Shown one piece after another: positions 5,343 through 5,433 of a stretch of DNA of 5,433 nucleotides. The DNA is taken from the NCBI GenBank assembly GCA_013335425.1, contig JAAXVQ010000169.1, positions 1-5,433 on the forward strand, written 5' to 3'. The translations under genes were made by a program, and so were the position numbers. This DNA is from Candidatus Firestoneibacteriota bacterium (GTDB lineage Bacteria; Oederibacteriota; JAAXVQ01). Below the pieces are notes generated by a model. The model was not told the DNA's origin, did no database searches, and saw only the letters and a list, made by a program, of their open reading frames with translations. How positions within the stretch are numbered: position 1 is the stretch's first letter; the number at the start of each line of letters is the position of its first letter.

Positions 5343-5433
5343 ATGATGCCGACTAACATGGAACCAGGTTCCTTCCAAAATGAATATCAAACGGCTGCCT
5401 TCTGGCAGCGCGTCCTGCCCGTGGCGGGAGTTG
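5343..5433 (+). CDS. Start of an unrecognised plus-strand gene (partial)
   Basis: An ATG at 5343 opens a frame of 30 codons that reaches the window edge without a stop. A GGGAG (5333-5337) lies 5 bases before this ATG and 8 bases before a second ATG at 5346, so either could be used. The visible protein starts MMPTNMEPG, continues polar, and turns hydrophobic near the edge (FWQRVLPVAGV at 20-30), which may be the beginning of a membrane helix. The aromatic-W-x-R pattern vaguely recalls the N-terminus of RDD-type membrane proteins, but that is too little to name it. It is divergent from the bat operon and might share its control region. Confidence 0.55.
   Translation, partial: MMPTNMEPGSFQNEYQTAAFWQRVLPVAGV
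5360..5372. repeat. 13-base palindrome just inside the partial plus-strand gene
   Basis: GGAACC (5360-5365), A, GGTTCC (5367-5372) is a perfect dyad with a one-base centre, beginning 18 bases after the ATG at 5343. A second dyad, GCTGCC (5394-5399) and GGCAGC (5404-5409) with a TTCT tetraloop, follows within the same frame. They could be an operator or mRNA hairpins near the start, or chance. Confidence 0.35.

Overview
The window is one strand of a Gram-negative-type genome carrying most of a MoxR/Bat operon (Bacteroides aerotolerance type, also called the MoxR-VWA-DUF58 class). Every complete gene lies on the minus strand. Coding DNA is GC-rich, and the leader region at the right end is clearly AT-richer. 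The taxon cannot be fixed from this sequence. Gene content and a Sec signal peptide point to an envelope-bearing bacterium outside the classic Enterobacteria; a PVC/Omnitrophota-type or other deep Gram-negative lineage would fit, but that is a guess.

Layout in the direction of transcription (right to left): (1) 4993-5342 is a non-coding AT-rich divergent intergenic region with a candidate minus-strand promoter, a candidate plus-strand promoter and several dyads. (2) 3991-4992 is a compact BatD-like protein: signal peptide, one beta domain, one membrane helix, cytoplasmic helical domain. (3) 2955-3938 is a MoxR-family AAA+ ATPase, with its start revised to an ATG behind a good ribosome binding site. 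(4) 1997-2887 is a soluble DUF58 protein with a VWA-like MIDAS. (5) 1002-2000 is BatA, a membrane VWA protein, starting on GTG and overlapping the DUF58 stop by 4 bases. (6) 1-1005 is BatB, a second membrane VWA protein, overlapping the BatA stop by 4 bases and cut by the left window edge. At the far right, 5343-5433 holds the start of an unrecognised plus-strand gene.

Working model (inference from the families): MoxR is a cytoplasmic AAA+ chaperone-like ATPase that remodels a client through VWA/MIDAS partners. DUF58 is the cytoplasmic VWA partner. BatA and BatB present VWA domains tethered to the inner membrane, and BatD spans the membrane with a periplasmic beta domain and a cytoplasmic helical domain. 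All three VWA proteins keep an intact DxSxS metal site, so none looks like a decayed paralogue. The order batD-moxR-DUF58-batA-batB, with BatD first and short, differs from the common order in which batD follows batA/batB. More operon members (for example a TPR protein) may lie beyond the left edge. I found no RNA gene, mobile element, CRISPR array or tRNA.
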